In this document: positions 1-11,237 of the stretch, piece by piece
How positions within the stretch are numbered: the first letter of the stretch is position 1
Layout of the letters: each line of letters begins with the position of its first letter
Source: Actinernus sp. WN-2022
Taxonomy: Eukaryota; Cnidaria; Anthozoa; Actiniaria; Actinernidae
Reading direction: 5' to 3'
Assembly: GCA_030867875.1 (NCBI GenBank)
Contig: JAOWCC010001589.1
Location: 146,541,745-146,605,744, forward strand
DNA: 64,000 bases
Translations under genes and position numbers: made by a program
Notes under the pieces: model-generated
The model's input: only the letters and a program-made list of their open reading frames with translations
Databases searched by the model: none
What the model was told of the DNA's origin: nothing

Positions 1-3
1 GCT

Positions 4-511
4 CAAGGGCACCCAACGAAGTTTTCGGTTAAAAAGCTGTTCGGGAGAGTAAGTTAGCCTAAAACTTTCGGATTTGAAAAAAATGTCCCTAGAAAATTGT
101 TTTCTGAAATACTGGCTAGAAAATTTGTTTTCAATCCCTAGAAATTTATAGAAGAAAAGGGAGACTAAAAGGTTTCCCTTAAAATATTCGTACGTCCCAT
201 TCGTCTGATGAATATAGTCAGAACAGGAAAAAAGAATCCCTAAAAAATTCGTACCTCCACAAAACTTTGCAACATGAAGTTACTTGGGCTAGAAAATTCT
301 TGTTATGTTCTAGACTACTAACAAATCCGTAGGTCGGGAATATTTTGCCATAGTATTTTCGGTTGACGCGATTTCCACCTAGAAAATCCGAACAGCTAAT
401 ATAGCTTTCTAGAATACGTCAAAAGACATAGTAGGCGCCTTAAAATGGCTAGATAAGCTGCAGACAACTGGTTTCAAACGAATTTCAAAAAGTACTCGTT
501 GGGTGCCCTTG
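4..511. mobile_element. MITE-like element with 16-bp perfect terminal inverted repeats
   Basis: CAAGGGCACCCAACGA at 4-19 is answered by its exact reverse complement at 496-511. No coding potential is seen inside. The interior repeats variants of CTAGAAAAT about seven times, for example near 90, 118, 150 and 290. This looks like a short non-autonomous DNA transposon; the target-site duplication cannot be judged because the left flank is only three bases long. Confidence 0.65.
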
Positions 512-1110
512 CCTACTAACAAATTGTCAGAACTAGTGAAAGCAAGGAAAAATATATAACTCAGCGCGATCAATATAAAATTCGGACCGAAATTTCTGAG
601 TAAAATCGCGAGATAAGTGTCCGATATCTTCCCCTAATGTTAACGCCTACGAAGTCGGAATCATTATTTTTCAAGAATCCGGGTGATTTCGAGTCAGGAT
701 TATAGTTTGCCTGAAGAAAGTATAGTTTGTGTTCTACAGACTACACGACGCTAGGAAATAGTAATAAACAAATAAAGTACGTGATCGGTGAAAATATTTA
801 TTTTTATCAAATTGTAATTCTAATTACAACACTAACAGTAATATAGAGAATAATTTATTCTAAAAAGTACAAACATACATGACTACATGAGGACGGACAC
901 GAATCTCGATTTCTTTCGCTTGGGAAAGCACAGGTAGCCCACACATGACCACAGGGAGTCCACTGCAAGATTAGGATGCGTTCTCCTTCGTCGAACACAA
1001 TTATTATTTTCATTAGACATTATTATCGAAGTTAGTCGAAATAGTATACTTGGAACCTTTTTCTGGGTTGTAAAATGTCTGAAAATACTCAAAATATAAA
1101 ATGGCTACAT
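512..1110. other. Unassigned AT-rich stretch
   Basis: No ORF with family resemblance, no repeat and no RNA gene is recognised here. Confidence 0.5.
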
Positions 1111-1330
1111 TGCAGAATACCCCACCACTTGAAAAGCCCTAACATATTGTGCGAAATTATCCATTTAGATCAGGTGTATTTAGACTAGTCGTTTGAATGA
1201 TTTGGGGTTGAAAATGGGTAGGAGATTTTTTTTTATTTCAGGGTTAGGTTTTTAGAAGGTTTGTATGAGAATTTGAGAAAATGCATTATTAATGAACCAA
1301 AATGAACCAAGTGGTGGGGTATTTTGCAAT
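1111..1330. mobile_element. Small MITE, 220 bp
   Basis: Terminal inverted repeats: ATTGCAGAATACCCCACCAC from 1111 and its reverse complement, with one mismatch (GCAGAA versus GCAAAA), ending at 1330. There is no ORF. The repeat arms are about 23 bp. Confidence 0.6.
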
Positions 1331-1890
1331 CGCTCCCATGGCAGTACATATCTATTCCTCACTCAATCTAAGTGTTACACAATGGTCTAGGTACACAAGC
1401 GCAGACACAAAGACACTAGCTGAAAGTACATGTATGTATGTTGTAACGGTTTAGATTATTATTCAAGAATCCGCCAGTTTTACAGCAAGGTTCTCCACCA
1501 TATGAGTCTTTATCATTTGTGCATAATTACTAAAATGCCATCCTCTAAACTTCGAAGGCTATGAAAATTTGCATAAAAGTCTCATTGCCATGCATTTCGA
1601 TTATTCAGAATTATTTTGTCCTGCTCTTAGGCAATTAGGAAAAAAAACACGGTGCATCAACGACTTCTTCCGAAGACAATTTGTCTGTTTATTGGGTACT
1701 ACTAACAGCGTTGATGATTGGAATTAAAAGGTATTAAAAATCATAATTTATTCAATATTTAGAAATGGGTCACTTCAGACATTTTCCAAAGTTATTGCTA
1801 GCAAAAAGCATGATATATAATGCAGTGATCATTTACAAAATCAAACTGGTTCTGTCAATATAATATAATTACTTAGTCACAGTGCTTACC
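1331..1890. other. Unassigned flank, ends in LINE target site
   Basis: Nothing is recognised apart from the last 11 bases (CAGTGCTTACC, 1880-1890). These recur at 5274-5284 and form the target-site duplication of the adjacent LINE. Confidence 0.6.
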
Positions 1891-1919
1891 CGTTGTAACC
1901 TGGCTCAAATCATAACTTT

Positions 1920-2488
1920 AGTGTGTTTGATCCTGGTCTCTCTGATCATTTTGCAGTTAGATGCACATTATCGATCCCCAAGACAGTCTTTGCGAGGAAG
2001 GATATCTGCTACCGCAAGTTAAAATCCATTGACATGGATGAGCTACGTAATGACATTGGTTGCTCTCCTCTGGCAAATCCCACTGCTTTGTGTGGCTGGG
2101 ACCTCGAAAATCTCATTGGTCAATATGATAGAGTTTTGTCGGGTTGTTGAATAAACACGCGCCCTTAATGAAGCGCACTATTACTCTTCGCCCGTCAGCG
2201 CCCTGGTACACAGAAACGATCAAGGTGGAGAAAAAGCAGCGCAGGAAGCTTGAGCGCCAGTGGCGAATTTCTCGTCTAACTATACACCGTGAAATGTACC
2301 TGGATCAATGTAAACTGGTTAATAAGTGCATTTCAGAAGCAAAATTCAGTTATTATTCTGTGCTTATTCATGAGAACAATGCCAATCCTAAGAGCCTATT
2401 TTCAAACTTTGATATGATGGTTCATCGGAAAGCTGAGAGGAAATGACCGAGCTCTGATGATAATCTGTGTTTAGCAAATGCCTTTGCG
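1920..2488 (+). pseudogene. LINE ORF2, end of endonuclease and linker (broken)
   Basis: The reading frame opens with the last endonuclease motif (GLSDHFAV), then the basic linker typical of LINE ORF2. It carries a one-base frameshift near 2140 and a TGA stop at 2444-2446. It then runs in frame to 2488, where the MITE interrupts. Frame continuity resumes exactly at 3173 after the MITE, so this is the upstream part of the RT ORF at 3260-4882. The element cannot make a full product. Confidence 0.85.
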
Positions 2489-3170
2489 CTCAAGCATGTT
2501 AAGGCATGGTTTGAACATGAAAACGAGGCTACAGCTATTTTGTTGAATAGAGTCACTTGAATTTGCTCAAATCCTTGAACAATGGTCGTTATTGCTAATC
2601 TGAGCGTTTTTAGTCGTCCTAATATAAAATTGTGGTAAAATGTACATCACGTGACCAACCACGTGATCACAAAAAGTTGAAAATTAAACTAAAAACGGGG
2701 TGGTGCATTGTATATTTTAAGTAACGATTTTGTGTTTATCTAATTACACTTGTGGTTGACTTTAAAGATCAGTTCGGAATGGTTGACCTTGTTAGACTGT
2801 TAAGGCGAAAATATAGAAAACAGGTCACGTGACCAATTCTTGGAACCATTTTTCGCCATTTATATCGCCTTCAGTGATAAAAAGTCAACCATTCCGGACA
2901 CAGTCTCATTTCCCATAACAAGCTTAACATTTCAAACCGAAAATCTGAAACAAAACAATAACCTCCGTCACCCCATTTTGATTTCTTTGTTTTATCAGCC
3001 TTAAGGTCACGTGACCTTCAAAACACCAAAATACCGATACTCAAATATTAAAACACACGATTACCGTATTATTCCAAAGTTATAGGGTATTTCATACATA
3101 AATAACAAAGATAACGAATTTTGAATGTTTTATCAGAACTGCTCAAAACCCATGCCTTAACATGCTTGAG
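2489..3170. mobile_element. MITE with 21-bp perfect TIRs and several CACGTG palindromes
   Basis: CTCAAGCATGTTAAGGCATG... at 2489-2509 is mirrored perfectly at 3150-3170. Removing it restores the LINE reading frame, with CG on both sides (2487-2488 and 3171-3172) as a likely 2-bp target duplication. There is no ORF. The interior holds four CACGTG cores, three of them inside TCACGTGA (near 2649, 2824 and 3007). Related but diverged sequence lies at 15435-15685 and about 17170-17771. Confidence 0.85.
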
Positions 3171-3259
3171 CGGATTTCTTTACCAATAAGATCTCTGTCA
3201 TACATAAAGAATTACATGCAAAAAGGAACTCTCTCACTGACTCTGCCCCATGTTATCCG

Positions 3260-4882
3260 ATGTACAATGGTAATAGTTTTCAGAATTTTGAACTTGTGAC
3301 AACTGAACAGCTGGCTGAGCTAATAAACCTTACGTGCATGAAGTCATGTGCGTTGGATCCTCTGCCAGCATATGTACTAAAGGGCTGTGCTGATATGCTA
3401 TTTCCTTTTATTGCGAAGGTTGTCAACTATTCGCTGCAGCATGGTTTGCTCACTAAGAACATGAAGGAAGCTCTAATTACACCGGCATTGAAGAAGGCGT
3501 TTCTTGATCATGAATTATTCAAGAATCATAGACCTCTATCCAACTTGATGTTTCTATCCAAGACATGTGAAAAGGTTGTTGCATCACAGCTTACCTGTCA
3601 TTTGCATGATAATAATCTTAATGAACTTTTCCAGTCGGCTTACAAGTCTGGACATAGTACGGAGTCCGCGCTTATGAGAGTCCATAATGATGTCTTACGC
3701 GCCATGGATGATGATAAATGTATAATCTTAGTTTTATTGGATATTTCTGCAGCCTTTGACACGGTTGATCACCGCATTCTTCTGTCCAGACTACGCAACC
3801 GATTTGGGATCGTCGGCATGGTGCATACGTGGTTTACATCATACCTCTCTCAAAGATCGCAATTTGTGTGCATAGATGGAGCAAGATCATCTAGTCGTCC
3901 CCTAATTTGCGGTATTCCTCAAGGATCTGTTTTGGGGCCTCTACTATACCTTCTATATACTGCCCCCCTTGGGGACATTATTCGTTGTCATGGTGTCTCC
4001 TACCACATGTATGCGGATGACACCCAAATATACTTATCATTTAAGCGGTCTTTGCTTGGAGACATGCAGAAGTCGCGAGCGAGAATCGAACTCTGTATCC
4101 GTGAATTACAGTGTTGGATGATATGTAATAACCTCATGCTAAACAACGATAAAACTGAACTATTGGTCCTTCACGCTAAGCATCGACCACAGCCTCTGTT
4201 GCAGTCTCTTGCTGTTGGCGATGTCCCTACCATGCCCACTTGCTCTGCTCGGAACATTGGTGTCGTCTTTGACGATAACATGAACTTTGATAAGCACATT
4301 AACGATCTTTGTAAATCTGCATTCTATCATATTAGAAACATCTCCCAGGTTAGGAAGTTCCTCAGTGTAGAATCGACCAAAACGTTAGTTAATGCATTTG
4401 TTGTTTCGAAAATTGATGGATATAATGCGCTTCTCTGTGGACTCCCGTCCTATTTATTACAAAGGCTACAATATGTACTTAATACGGCTGCGAGACTCAT
4501 AACGCTATCGCGCAAGGCTGAGCACATAACTCCTTTGCTCATAGAGCTACATTGGCTCCCAGTGGAGCAGCACATTAATTTCAAAATCCTGCTCTATTGT
4601 TTTAAAATTATGAATAATACTGCACCATCGTATCTAAGCGAGTTACTTGTCCAATATGCTCCGGTGCGTAGTCTTAGGTCATCTAATCAACTTCTCTTTC
4701 ACCAGCCTTCATATAATCTTAAATCTTGTGGTAATAGAGCTTTTTCTGTATCTGGACCAAAATTGTGGAATGAACTTCCCCTTGATATTAAGATCAGTCC
4801 GTCTGTCAGTATCTTTAAGTCCAGGCTCAAGACCCATCTATTTAGGAAGGCTTTTTTTTCTAATTTTATTGATAATTATTGA
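3260..4882 (+). CDS. LINE reverse transcriptase (ORF2 C-terminal part)
   Basis: A 540-codon open frame, in frame back to 3173. It encodes a non-LTR reverse transcriptase: fingers region with the GIPQGSVLGPLLY motif, catalytic YADD at residues 251-254, thumb, and the C-terminal region with a WNELP motif shared by CR1/L2-like elements. The first Met is not a true start; the protein originally continued from the endonuclease and linker upstream. Its role would be target-primed reverse transcription of the element's own RNA. The RT domain is open, but the element is 5' truncated and interrupted, so it is very likely inactive as a unit. Confidence 0.9.
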   Translation: MYNGNSFQNFELVTTEQLAELINLTCMKSCALDPLPAYVLKGCADMLFPFIAKVVNYSLQHGLLTKNMKEALITPALKKAFLDHELFKNHRPLSNLMFLSKTCEKVVASQLTCHLHDNNLNELFQSAYKSGHSTESALMRVHNDVLRAMDDDKCIILVLLDISAAFDTVDHRILLSRLRNRFGIVGMVHTWFTSYLSQRSQFVCIDGARSSSRPLICGIPQGSVLGPLLYLLYTAPLGDIIRCHGVSYHMYADDTQIYLSFKRSLLGDMQKSRARIELCIRELQCWMICNNLMLNNDKTELLVLHAKHRPQPLLQSLAVGDVPTMPTCSARNIGVVFDDNMNFDKHINDLCKSAFYHIRNISQVRKFLSVESTKTLVNAFVVSKIDGYNALLCGLPSYLLQRLQYVLNTAARLITLSRKAEHITPLLIELHWLPVEQHINFKILLYCFKIMNNTAPSYLSELLVQYAPVRSLRSSNQLLFHQPSYNLKSCGNRAFSVSGPKLWNELPLDIKISPSVSIFKSRLKTHLFRKAFFSNFIDNY

Positions 4883-5273
4883 CTTTTGCTTTCTTAGAGT
4901 GCGGACGGTAGAGGCATGTGGCGGCTGTTTTAGCTGAATAGTACTGAATAGTGCCAACATCCTTCCCTTTTCTTGTTTAATTGGTGCTGTTTTGTGCTAT
5001 TTGGCTGGTGTTGTCGCATGCTTTTATTGTTTGCACTCTACTTTTACCTTTAGTTCAATTTTTACTTCAATTTTTAGTCATAGTTTACATAGTTCATTAT
5101 CTATATTCACATTTATTTATATTCATATACATGTTTTTCGTTTCATTTTATTTGAATTGTAACTAGTTTTATTGCGTATTTTTAAATTGTACATTGTAAA
5201 GCGCATTCGGACTTTCTTAGGAGAATTGCGCTATATAAGAATTAAACATTATTATTATTATTATTAAATCCCC

Positions 5274-5455
5274 CAGTGCTTACCAAAATTTGTTCAACCT
5301 AGGTCAATTTCATGTTTATGTTTCAGGTAATGTTTTCTTCAAATATGTTTTCAACTAAATATATGTAGTTATTTTTTTCAAGATTTTAAAAAGGGAACTT
5401 ACATTGTACGTTTAGTGATGTTAGGGTTTTTTAATGTTTTCAAAGTAACATTTAA
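5274..5455. other. Unassigned spacer after LINE
   Basis: It begins with the right-hand copy of the LINE target-site duplication. No other feature is seen. Confidence 0.5.
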
Positions 5456-6005
5456 AAAACATTATATTTCTGTGTTGTTTAGTGATTTAAGTCCTAAAAA
5501 ACATCAATTTGTGAGCACCCTTTGGTGATGGTTAGGATTTGTTATGTAGAGTAAGGGTTTGGATCAGTTCACAGGAACATGTAAGCAGTAATATATTTCT
5601 TTGTTATTTATTGTTTAGCCCTAAACAACCCTAAGTTACTGAGCAGTCATTGTTGACGTCCATTTTTTTTTTTTTATGTACTGTAAGGGTTTGGATTAAT
5701 TTTTAAAAAGATTTAAGAAGCATTATATTTCTGTTGTTTAGCGATTAAACCCCCACCCCCCCCCCCCCCCCCCTCCCCCCCAAAATCCATAAATTAGTGA
5801 GCACCTCTGTTGATGGTTAGGGTTTTTTTAAATGTAGGGTAATGGTTTGGATTAATTCACAGAAACATCTAAGAAGCATTATATTTCTTTGTTGGTTAGT
5901 GATTTAAGCCATAAAGAACCCTAAATTAGTGAGCACCCATTGTTGACGGTCAGGTTGTTTTATTGTAAGGAAAGGGTTTGAATTAATTCAAAGAAACATG
6001 TAGCC
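5456..6005. repeat. Degenerate tandem repeat, ~130-160 bp unit, four copies
   Basis: Each unit has the order: GTTTAGTGATTTAAGCC-like segment, AAATTAGTGAGCACC, TTGATGGTTAGG, GTAAGGGTTTGGATTAATTC, AGAAGCATTATATTTC. Copies begin near 5470, 5610, 5735 and 5890. A C-rich run (5756-5781, broken by one T) interrupts the third unit. Confidence 0.75.
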
Positions 6006-6182
6006 ATATAGCCATATAGCCATGTAGCCTGCAAGCACGTAACCATGCATGTATCCACATAGTCAAGTTGTAGCCATGTAGTCAAGCATATACATTTGTG
6101 TACATGTAGCCATGTATCCCCATAGCCACATAGCCAAGTACTCAGCTACGTAGCCATGTACATGTATTTAGCCGGTAGCCAA
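6000..6182. repeat. Short degenerate TAGCCATG minisatellite
   Basis: About fifteen variants of TAGCCATRTA / GTAGCCATG follow one another, including three tight copies of ATAGCCAT near 6003-6030. No gene is seen. Confidence 0.7.
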
Positions 6183-6464
6183 TAACTACGGCTCCCAAGT
6201 TTTAGTCGCCGGGTATTCTAAAGTTGTTCCAAAACCAACGCGCTAAATTCCAATTCGAGATGTGCGTTAGCTGGATCCTGGTTTTGATCAGCCCGTATGA
6301 TTGTTTCAGGTACCCGTACAAATTCAGAGTAGCTAGGACTGACTCGTTTTTACTTTTTGGAAGATTTAATGAAAAATACATAGTAAATCTCTAAGTCAAA
6401 CTTGTATACTTGTAGTTAACGTTTTGCTGCAAACACTTGTAGAGTCAACAGGGGAATCTAAACT

Positions 6465-6494
6465 TGTGGATCTGGTCAGGCAACCAGATCCACA
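6465..6494. other. Perfect 12-bp hairpin
   Basis: TGTGGATCTGGT, a 6-nt loop (CAGGCA), then ACCAGATCCACA. No flanking T-run or gene gives it a role. Confidence 0.6.
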
Positions 6495-6565
6495 TATATT
6501 TTATTATTTGACCTGATCATTGTATCTCATTATGGAAATAAAACTTTATAACCGTTCTTGCACTA

Positions 6566-6763
6566 TAGACCCTTTCAGCTTGCCTGTTTATTGCCCCATT
6601 TCATACCACGTGATAGTTCTCCAGATGATTCAGTGCTTTGTTCACCAATTCTAGAAATTGGCACATTTCCTCTTGAGATACAGAAAAAAACAAAAAAAAC
6701 ATTACCCAAGGGAAAAGTCGTGGTCTGAAATGGGGCAACAAACAGGCAAGCTGAAAGAGTCTA
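6566..6763. mobile_element. Fold-back MITE, 198 bp
   Basis: Arms of about 38 bp (6566-6603 and 6726-6763) differ at only a few positions. They begin TAGACCCTTTCAGCTTGCC and include TTGCCCCATTTCA. The central loop carries CACGTG. There is no ORF. Confidence 0.75.
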
Positions 6764-7640
6764 TTCATACTTGGGCTTTTATCGTGCTTCGGCCATGTTA
6801 ATTAACTCCCTGCAGGAGAATAAAATATTTCTTTTTGCCTTATAAACTCGTTGTGAAACCCACCAATGTTAGGCGACCGGGGCCAAAACCATTGTTTTAT
6901 TCAAAATGACTTAATTGTGTCGGCCATAAGTAAGTATAAGTTACTTGATGCACATACATGTACACGTATTCTTGCATGGCCCCGGAAATATAAGTACTGC
7001 ATTGTTTCACATGTATCCCTTTTGTATTTATAAGTAATTCTGTACTGCAAGTAAACCATTCAATATTTTCAATGATAACATAAGGTTGAAGCCAATACAT
7101 TATGCATGACAAGGTTCTTGCTAGGGCTGCACCTTGTACCATTGACAGAACAGATTCAGAAGTGACCATTATCACAAAATAGTTGTAACCATGGGCTGCA
7201 TACTTCTATCACAAACAGCTAGGGCCCTAATAAACAAAGGGGCCCTTAAAAATTTCATGACCAAATTGATACAAAAGAAAATGATATATGGGTTATTTGA
7301 CATATAATTGAGCAGAATTCCTAGCTAGAACACTGTTTCTTTACTGATTTTAGACTTGAGAAAAAAAAGTAATGAATAGCAAAAGTAGTGAAAAAAATAT
7401 TTCAGCCATTATTAATGGCAGAAGATTTCACTTAAACTACCGCGAAATTAGTGAAAATTGCAGCGTAAGTAGTATAGGGCGCATGAAATTAGCCGTTTTT
7501 TTGCTGTGGAATCTCATTAAAGTGATGTGGTATCTCATTAATTCAGATGACGTCATGGATCTATTGTCTTTGAGCATGAAAAAAGTGCTGTGGCATAAAT
7601 TAGTGGCGAGGATACATAAATTAGGGGGTGAATATATTAT
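6764..7640. other. Unassigned intergenic stretch
   Basis: No recognisable gene or repeat. An open minus frame near 6897-7175 has no family resemblance. Confidence 0.5.
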
Positions 7641-8058
7641 CTATTGGCTGAGGTCCACTGCTTTTTCTAAGTTAAATCTATGCTGTCCCTGGTACAAAAG
7701 AGATACAGAAAGTGGTCGCACCTTTATAGTCAAAGCTACAAAACTATGGAATTCATTACCGGCTTCTTTAAAACAATCTACCAGCATTCATTCGTTTAAG
7801 GACTCTTATCGGAAATACATAATTAACCAGCATGAAGGCATTGACCATTATAGAGTAGAGTAAATTTTTAATCTAGTTTTAAGCATTTTATATTAGAGCT
7901 ATATTAGCTAAATAGTGTGGTACACATTGTATATTTTATATTAGTATTGATATTAGTATATTGTTTTCTATACCATTGCCACAAGTTTATCAGCCTTGGC
8001 TGTTATGTGTATTTAGCCTCGTAAAATAAAGTGTATTATTATTATTATTATTATTATC
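7641..8058 (+). pseudogene. LINE 3' end fragment (RT C-terminus plus UTR)
   Basis: The last ~70 codons to 7863 encode the C-terminal region of a non-LTR ORF2, with the hallmark KLWNSLPASLK and a downstream SFK. An AT-rich 3' UTR follows and ends in (ATT)n at about 8035-8056. Everything upstream of 7641 in the same frame is not retrotransposon-like, so this is a strongly 5'-truncated copy. Confidence 0.75.
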
Positions 8059-8388
8059 TATTGTTAATAAGGTATGGTGGAATCTTATGATCTATTATTT
8101 CTGTGGATGAGGTCATGGTTCTATTTTTGGGATCCTATTGTTTGGAACGGCTATAAAGCCAGAACCGGCCGCCTCCGAATCCATTCATTTTTGTGGTGGT
8201 TTCTCATTACCTATTGTTCATTTAAATCAACTGACGGCATAGACGCCGGAGGATTTCAATTTCAGCTGAACAGCCTAAAATGTCTTTATTATTTTCCTTA
8301 CAGCTATTACTTCCGCTATAACGAAATTCTGAGTTACGAATATGTAGAAACCTTTACAGTAAATCCATCTATAGTAAATCCACTATAT

Positions 8389-8840
8389 ATACCCAAGTAA
8401 ACATCAAGAAAATTGAGATGCTCCAAAGAAGAGCAGCGCGCTACACCCTAAACAGATACCACAATACATCAAGTGTATCTGAAATGCTACAAGAACTCGA
8501 ATGGAAAACCGTAGAACTAAGAAGAAAAAAGAATAGACTGTCTATGCTATTTAAGATTCGTAATGGTGTAGTTGAGGTGGACAAACAGAAGTATTTAACA
8601 CCAATGGGGAGAACAAATCGACATCTACATCAATTCTCCTACAAAGTCCCTCCATAACAGACAAACTATCATCAGTTTTCTTTCTTCCCTAAGACCATAA
8701 GAGAATGGAACAGCTTACCATCAACTCTAGTCCAGGCTAAATCTATCTCCTCCTTCAAAACAAAGCTTGATCATCACTTCCTGTAAAATTAACTGATGCA
8801 GCTCTAATTACTTTTCTTTTTCATTATTATTATTATTATT
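8389..8840 (+). pseudogene. LINE 3' end fragment, second family
   Basis: From 8389 the frame reads as the RT C-terminal domain (IEMLQRRAARY, then MLQELEWKTVELRRKK). It breaks near 8657, resumes in another frame with REWNSLPSTL, and stops at 8785. An (ATT)n tract at about 8825-8842 could be its tail. The style is that of jockey/CR1-group elements and differs from the 1891-5273 LINE. Confidence 0.75.
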
Positions 8841-9106
8841 TATTTATTTATCTATTACTGTTATTCTTTGCCAATGACCAAACAACTCGTAAGAATCATC
8901 TTAGAGATGGAGACGAGTACAGGAAGATAGACTCATTAGAGCAACTTTGCTATTGTCCTTAGGGATTAGCGATAACTGAAGAACAATCACTTTAGTGTAT
9001 CAGAAACAATAGCCCCATTGTTTTGAGGAAAAGTCTCGAGATGCAAATTATTCTCTAAAACTCAACCATAATTAACATACGAATAAAAACAAATCCACTA
9101 CATAAA

Positions 9107-9386
9107 TAGACCATTTTCTCAAGTATGCGCACGCAACAGGCTTGACGGGCCGGTAAATACTTCACGTGAAAATCACGTAGTGGTTTCCTTTAACCCTCCC
9201 TATTATTTCAACCAATACTAAATCCAAGCTGCCTACATGAAGTATTTCTTGGCGGGCCGTGAGTTTTGCTAGCTTTTGTTAGACTCGTTCTGATGCGACA
9301 GCCTTTGTTATTCAAATTATCGGCTATTGTTCAAAAAGCGATTTGGCGGGCCAATATTGTGTGCGCATACCTGAGAAAATGGTCTA
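9107..9386. mobile_element. MITE with TA ends and ~26-bp TIRs
   Basis: TAGACCATTTTCTCAAGTAT at 9107 is mirrored at the right end (one mismatch), finishing GGTCTA at 9386. If TA is the duplicated target, the TIR starts GACCATTTTCTCA. This pattern is compatible with a mariner-type non-autonomous element. There is no ORF. Confidence 0.75.
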
Positions 9387-10061
9387 TTAAACAAAATTTA
9401 TAGCGATACTTTGTGTTGATAAACATTACTTTTGTTATGCTAATATGCCAACCATGAATTCAAAAAACCGCTTTGTGTCAAGAACCAATGGATCTCTGGT
9501 TGGCACATTAATGACAATGGATGACGTGCAGTAAGTATCGCTATGCAATTTCAAAATCATTATTTACAGTTCATTTCCCTTATCCGCGCGGAGTTGATAA
9601 ATTTCTTATTTCTCGGTTTTTGGGTTGATATGCAGTACCATTTAAAAGATCACACTGCTTTATGGTTCATTGAATGTTTTTTCCTTGTTGACAAATATGC
9701 TACCGGCAGTTGCGTTTTTACCGAGGAGAGGAAAGTTCATTACTGACCTAGGTAGTCTAGTCTAGCTATCATTTTCTAGTCTAACCTATTCTAGCCTAGA
9801 AAGTATCTAGTCTAGAAAGTCTAGCTAAACTAGACACAAAACTAACACAAAACTTGGAACAAGACCATCCTATAATTTACCTTATATTATAACACAATAT
9901 GGCAAATTTATTATACACTTCAATGGAGTTATTAGATGCAATGTGATATCACTCGAAACTGAAACATTCAACAGAAAAAAGAAGCTTCAAAATTGTAACG
10001 ATTATGGTTTCAGGTTTTTATTTCAAGATAATTTATATATGGTGCGACTGGGTGGAATCAT

Positions 10062-10430
10062 TAGGGACTTTACGCAACCAGGACGGCGACGGCAATGACG
10101 ACGGGACATAGAAAAGTGTTTTCTCCTGAAATTTGGTATGTACTATTTCCCTTGTTCGCCTTGAATTGTTTTTCACAACCAGATTTTCTAAACATATGAT
10201 GAGCATAGTGTTCCGTTCACGCCGAACGAAAAACGGATTGATTAACTTTCTTACGTTCGCATTCTCTTTAAAACGTCAATTTGGGGTTTTCACGTTGTAT
10301 TTTTGCAGAGTACGGTGGAAATGTAGGCGACTGCGTGCATGTTCAGGTGCAGCTATTGTATTTTGTAATTAAGGCTATTGTTTTATGTCGTCGTCGTAGA
10401 CGTTGCCGTCGTGGTTGCTTAAAGTCCCTA
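10062..10430. mobile_element. MITE with GGGACTTTA...CAACCA ends
   Basis: TAGGGACTTTACGCAACCA at the left and its near-exact complement at the right (TGGTTGCTTAAAGTCCCTA) enclose a GC-rich subterminal stretch of GACGGCGACGGCAA type, present in both arms. There is no ORF; open frames here are by-products of the GC-rich arms. Confidence 0.75.
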
Positions 10431-10824
10431 GTAACGTACATGTCCTACACTAGCGATAAATCCTTTCCAACTAAAATTTGTTTTAGTTTCTCTGCTAGCA
10501 ATTGCTACTTTTAACAAAAAAAATAACAACGAGGTGAACAGTTAAAATAACTGGGAAGAGCTGGTCTTAATTATAAAGGCTCAAAATAAATCGTCGTATC
10601 CAACAACGTGAAAAAAGTCCGGAAACTACGATATTCTCCAGACTGTGTTAATCAAATGGAAATTATTTTTATTTTTGTGGATTCTTCCTTCTTAGGACGA
10701 ATCTTGATTATCATATATGTGTCTACATTTTCTATGTTGGTTATTAGTTTGGAACAAAGAAACCACAAGTCCTATTTTCTTTACCTTAAACGTCCAGCTT
10801 ATGCATAAGCAGTCTGTAATCTCA

Positions 10825-10912
10825 CTGACAGGATGTCAGTAATTGTAAAGCGCCATGAGACTGTGGTGATATGGCGCTATATAAATATGGCCATTATTAT
10901 TATTATTATTAT
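10825..10912 (+). repeat. Retrotransposon 3' tail
   Basis: TGTAAAGCGCCATGAGA, then GGCGCTATATAAAT, and finally (ATT)n at 10895-10911. This is the tail shared by the CR1/L2-like elements of the window, and no coding part remains. Confidence 0.7.
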
Positions 10913-10964
10913 GCATTTTTCGCATTTGTTTATCATTGCCCTAACTGGCTTCATTCTCTTCCCT

Positions 10965-11237
10965 TTACAGTGTGACATCGTTAGTCGTGTCCAGGCCTTC
11001 CTTCATCTCTAGCAAGGGTTTCTCCGGTTCTTGAGCCTCAGCGTCAGATCCATCGTTCAGCGGTTTCAAACAGCAGGGGATCCCATAATCATCTGTAGCT
11101 GCTTCTGCATCCTCGATGGTCTGATGCAGTTTAGTGTACAGCGTCTCTGGAATGCAGTAGGTCGATATACCGGCACTTATTGCGACCACACCAAATATGG
11201 TGACAGGGAGCCAAATGCCGAGGCCTGGTAACTGACC
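10965..11237 (-). CDS. SLC22A-like: SLC22-like exon h (terminal coding exon)
   Basis: The acceptor TTTTGTAG ends at 11238; the exon opens in phase 0 and runs 90 codons to TAA (10967-10965). It encodes TM12 and the cytosolic tail, including IPETL and TIEDAEA, the usual SLC22 ending, followed by an acidic tail. It joins exon g in frame. Confidence 0.92.
   Translation of the reverse strand, partial: GQLPGLGIWLPVTIFGVVAISAGISTYCIPETLYTKLHQTIEDAEAATDDYGIPCCLKPLNDGSDAEAQEPEKPLLEMKEGLDTTNDVTL

Larger units (their letters stand above)
1891..5273 (+). mobile_element. 5'-truncated non-LTR retrotransposon (CR1/L2-type)
   Basis: An 11-bp direct repeat, CAGTGCTTACC (1880-1890 and 5274-5284), brackets the element and marks it as a target-primed insertion. 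It starts inside the endonuclease domain (SDHF motif), continues through the linker and a complete reverse transcriptase, and ends with a 3' UTR containing GCGCTATATAAGAA followed by (ATT)n at about 5248-5266. A 682-bp MITE (2489-3170) sits in the ORF between linker and RT. The clade call CR1/L2 is an inference from protein style and the 3' tail. Confidence 0.9.

Noticed and set aside
4647..5166. Extra small ORFs after the LINE RT
   Set aside because: One overlaps the RT in another frame and the other is low-complexity AT-rich 3' UTR.
7372..7640. N-terminal part of the 163-codon frame as a real protein
   Set aside because: Only the last ~70 codons resemble a LINE C-terminus; the rest is a chance upstream extension.
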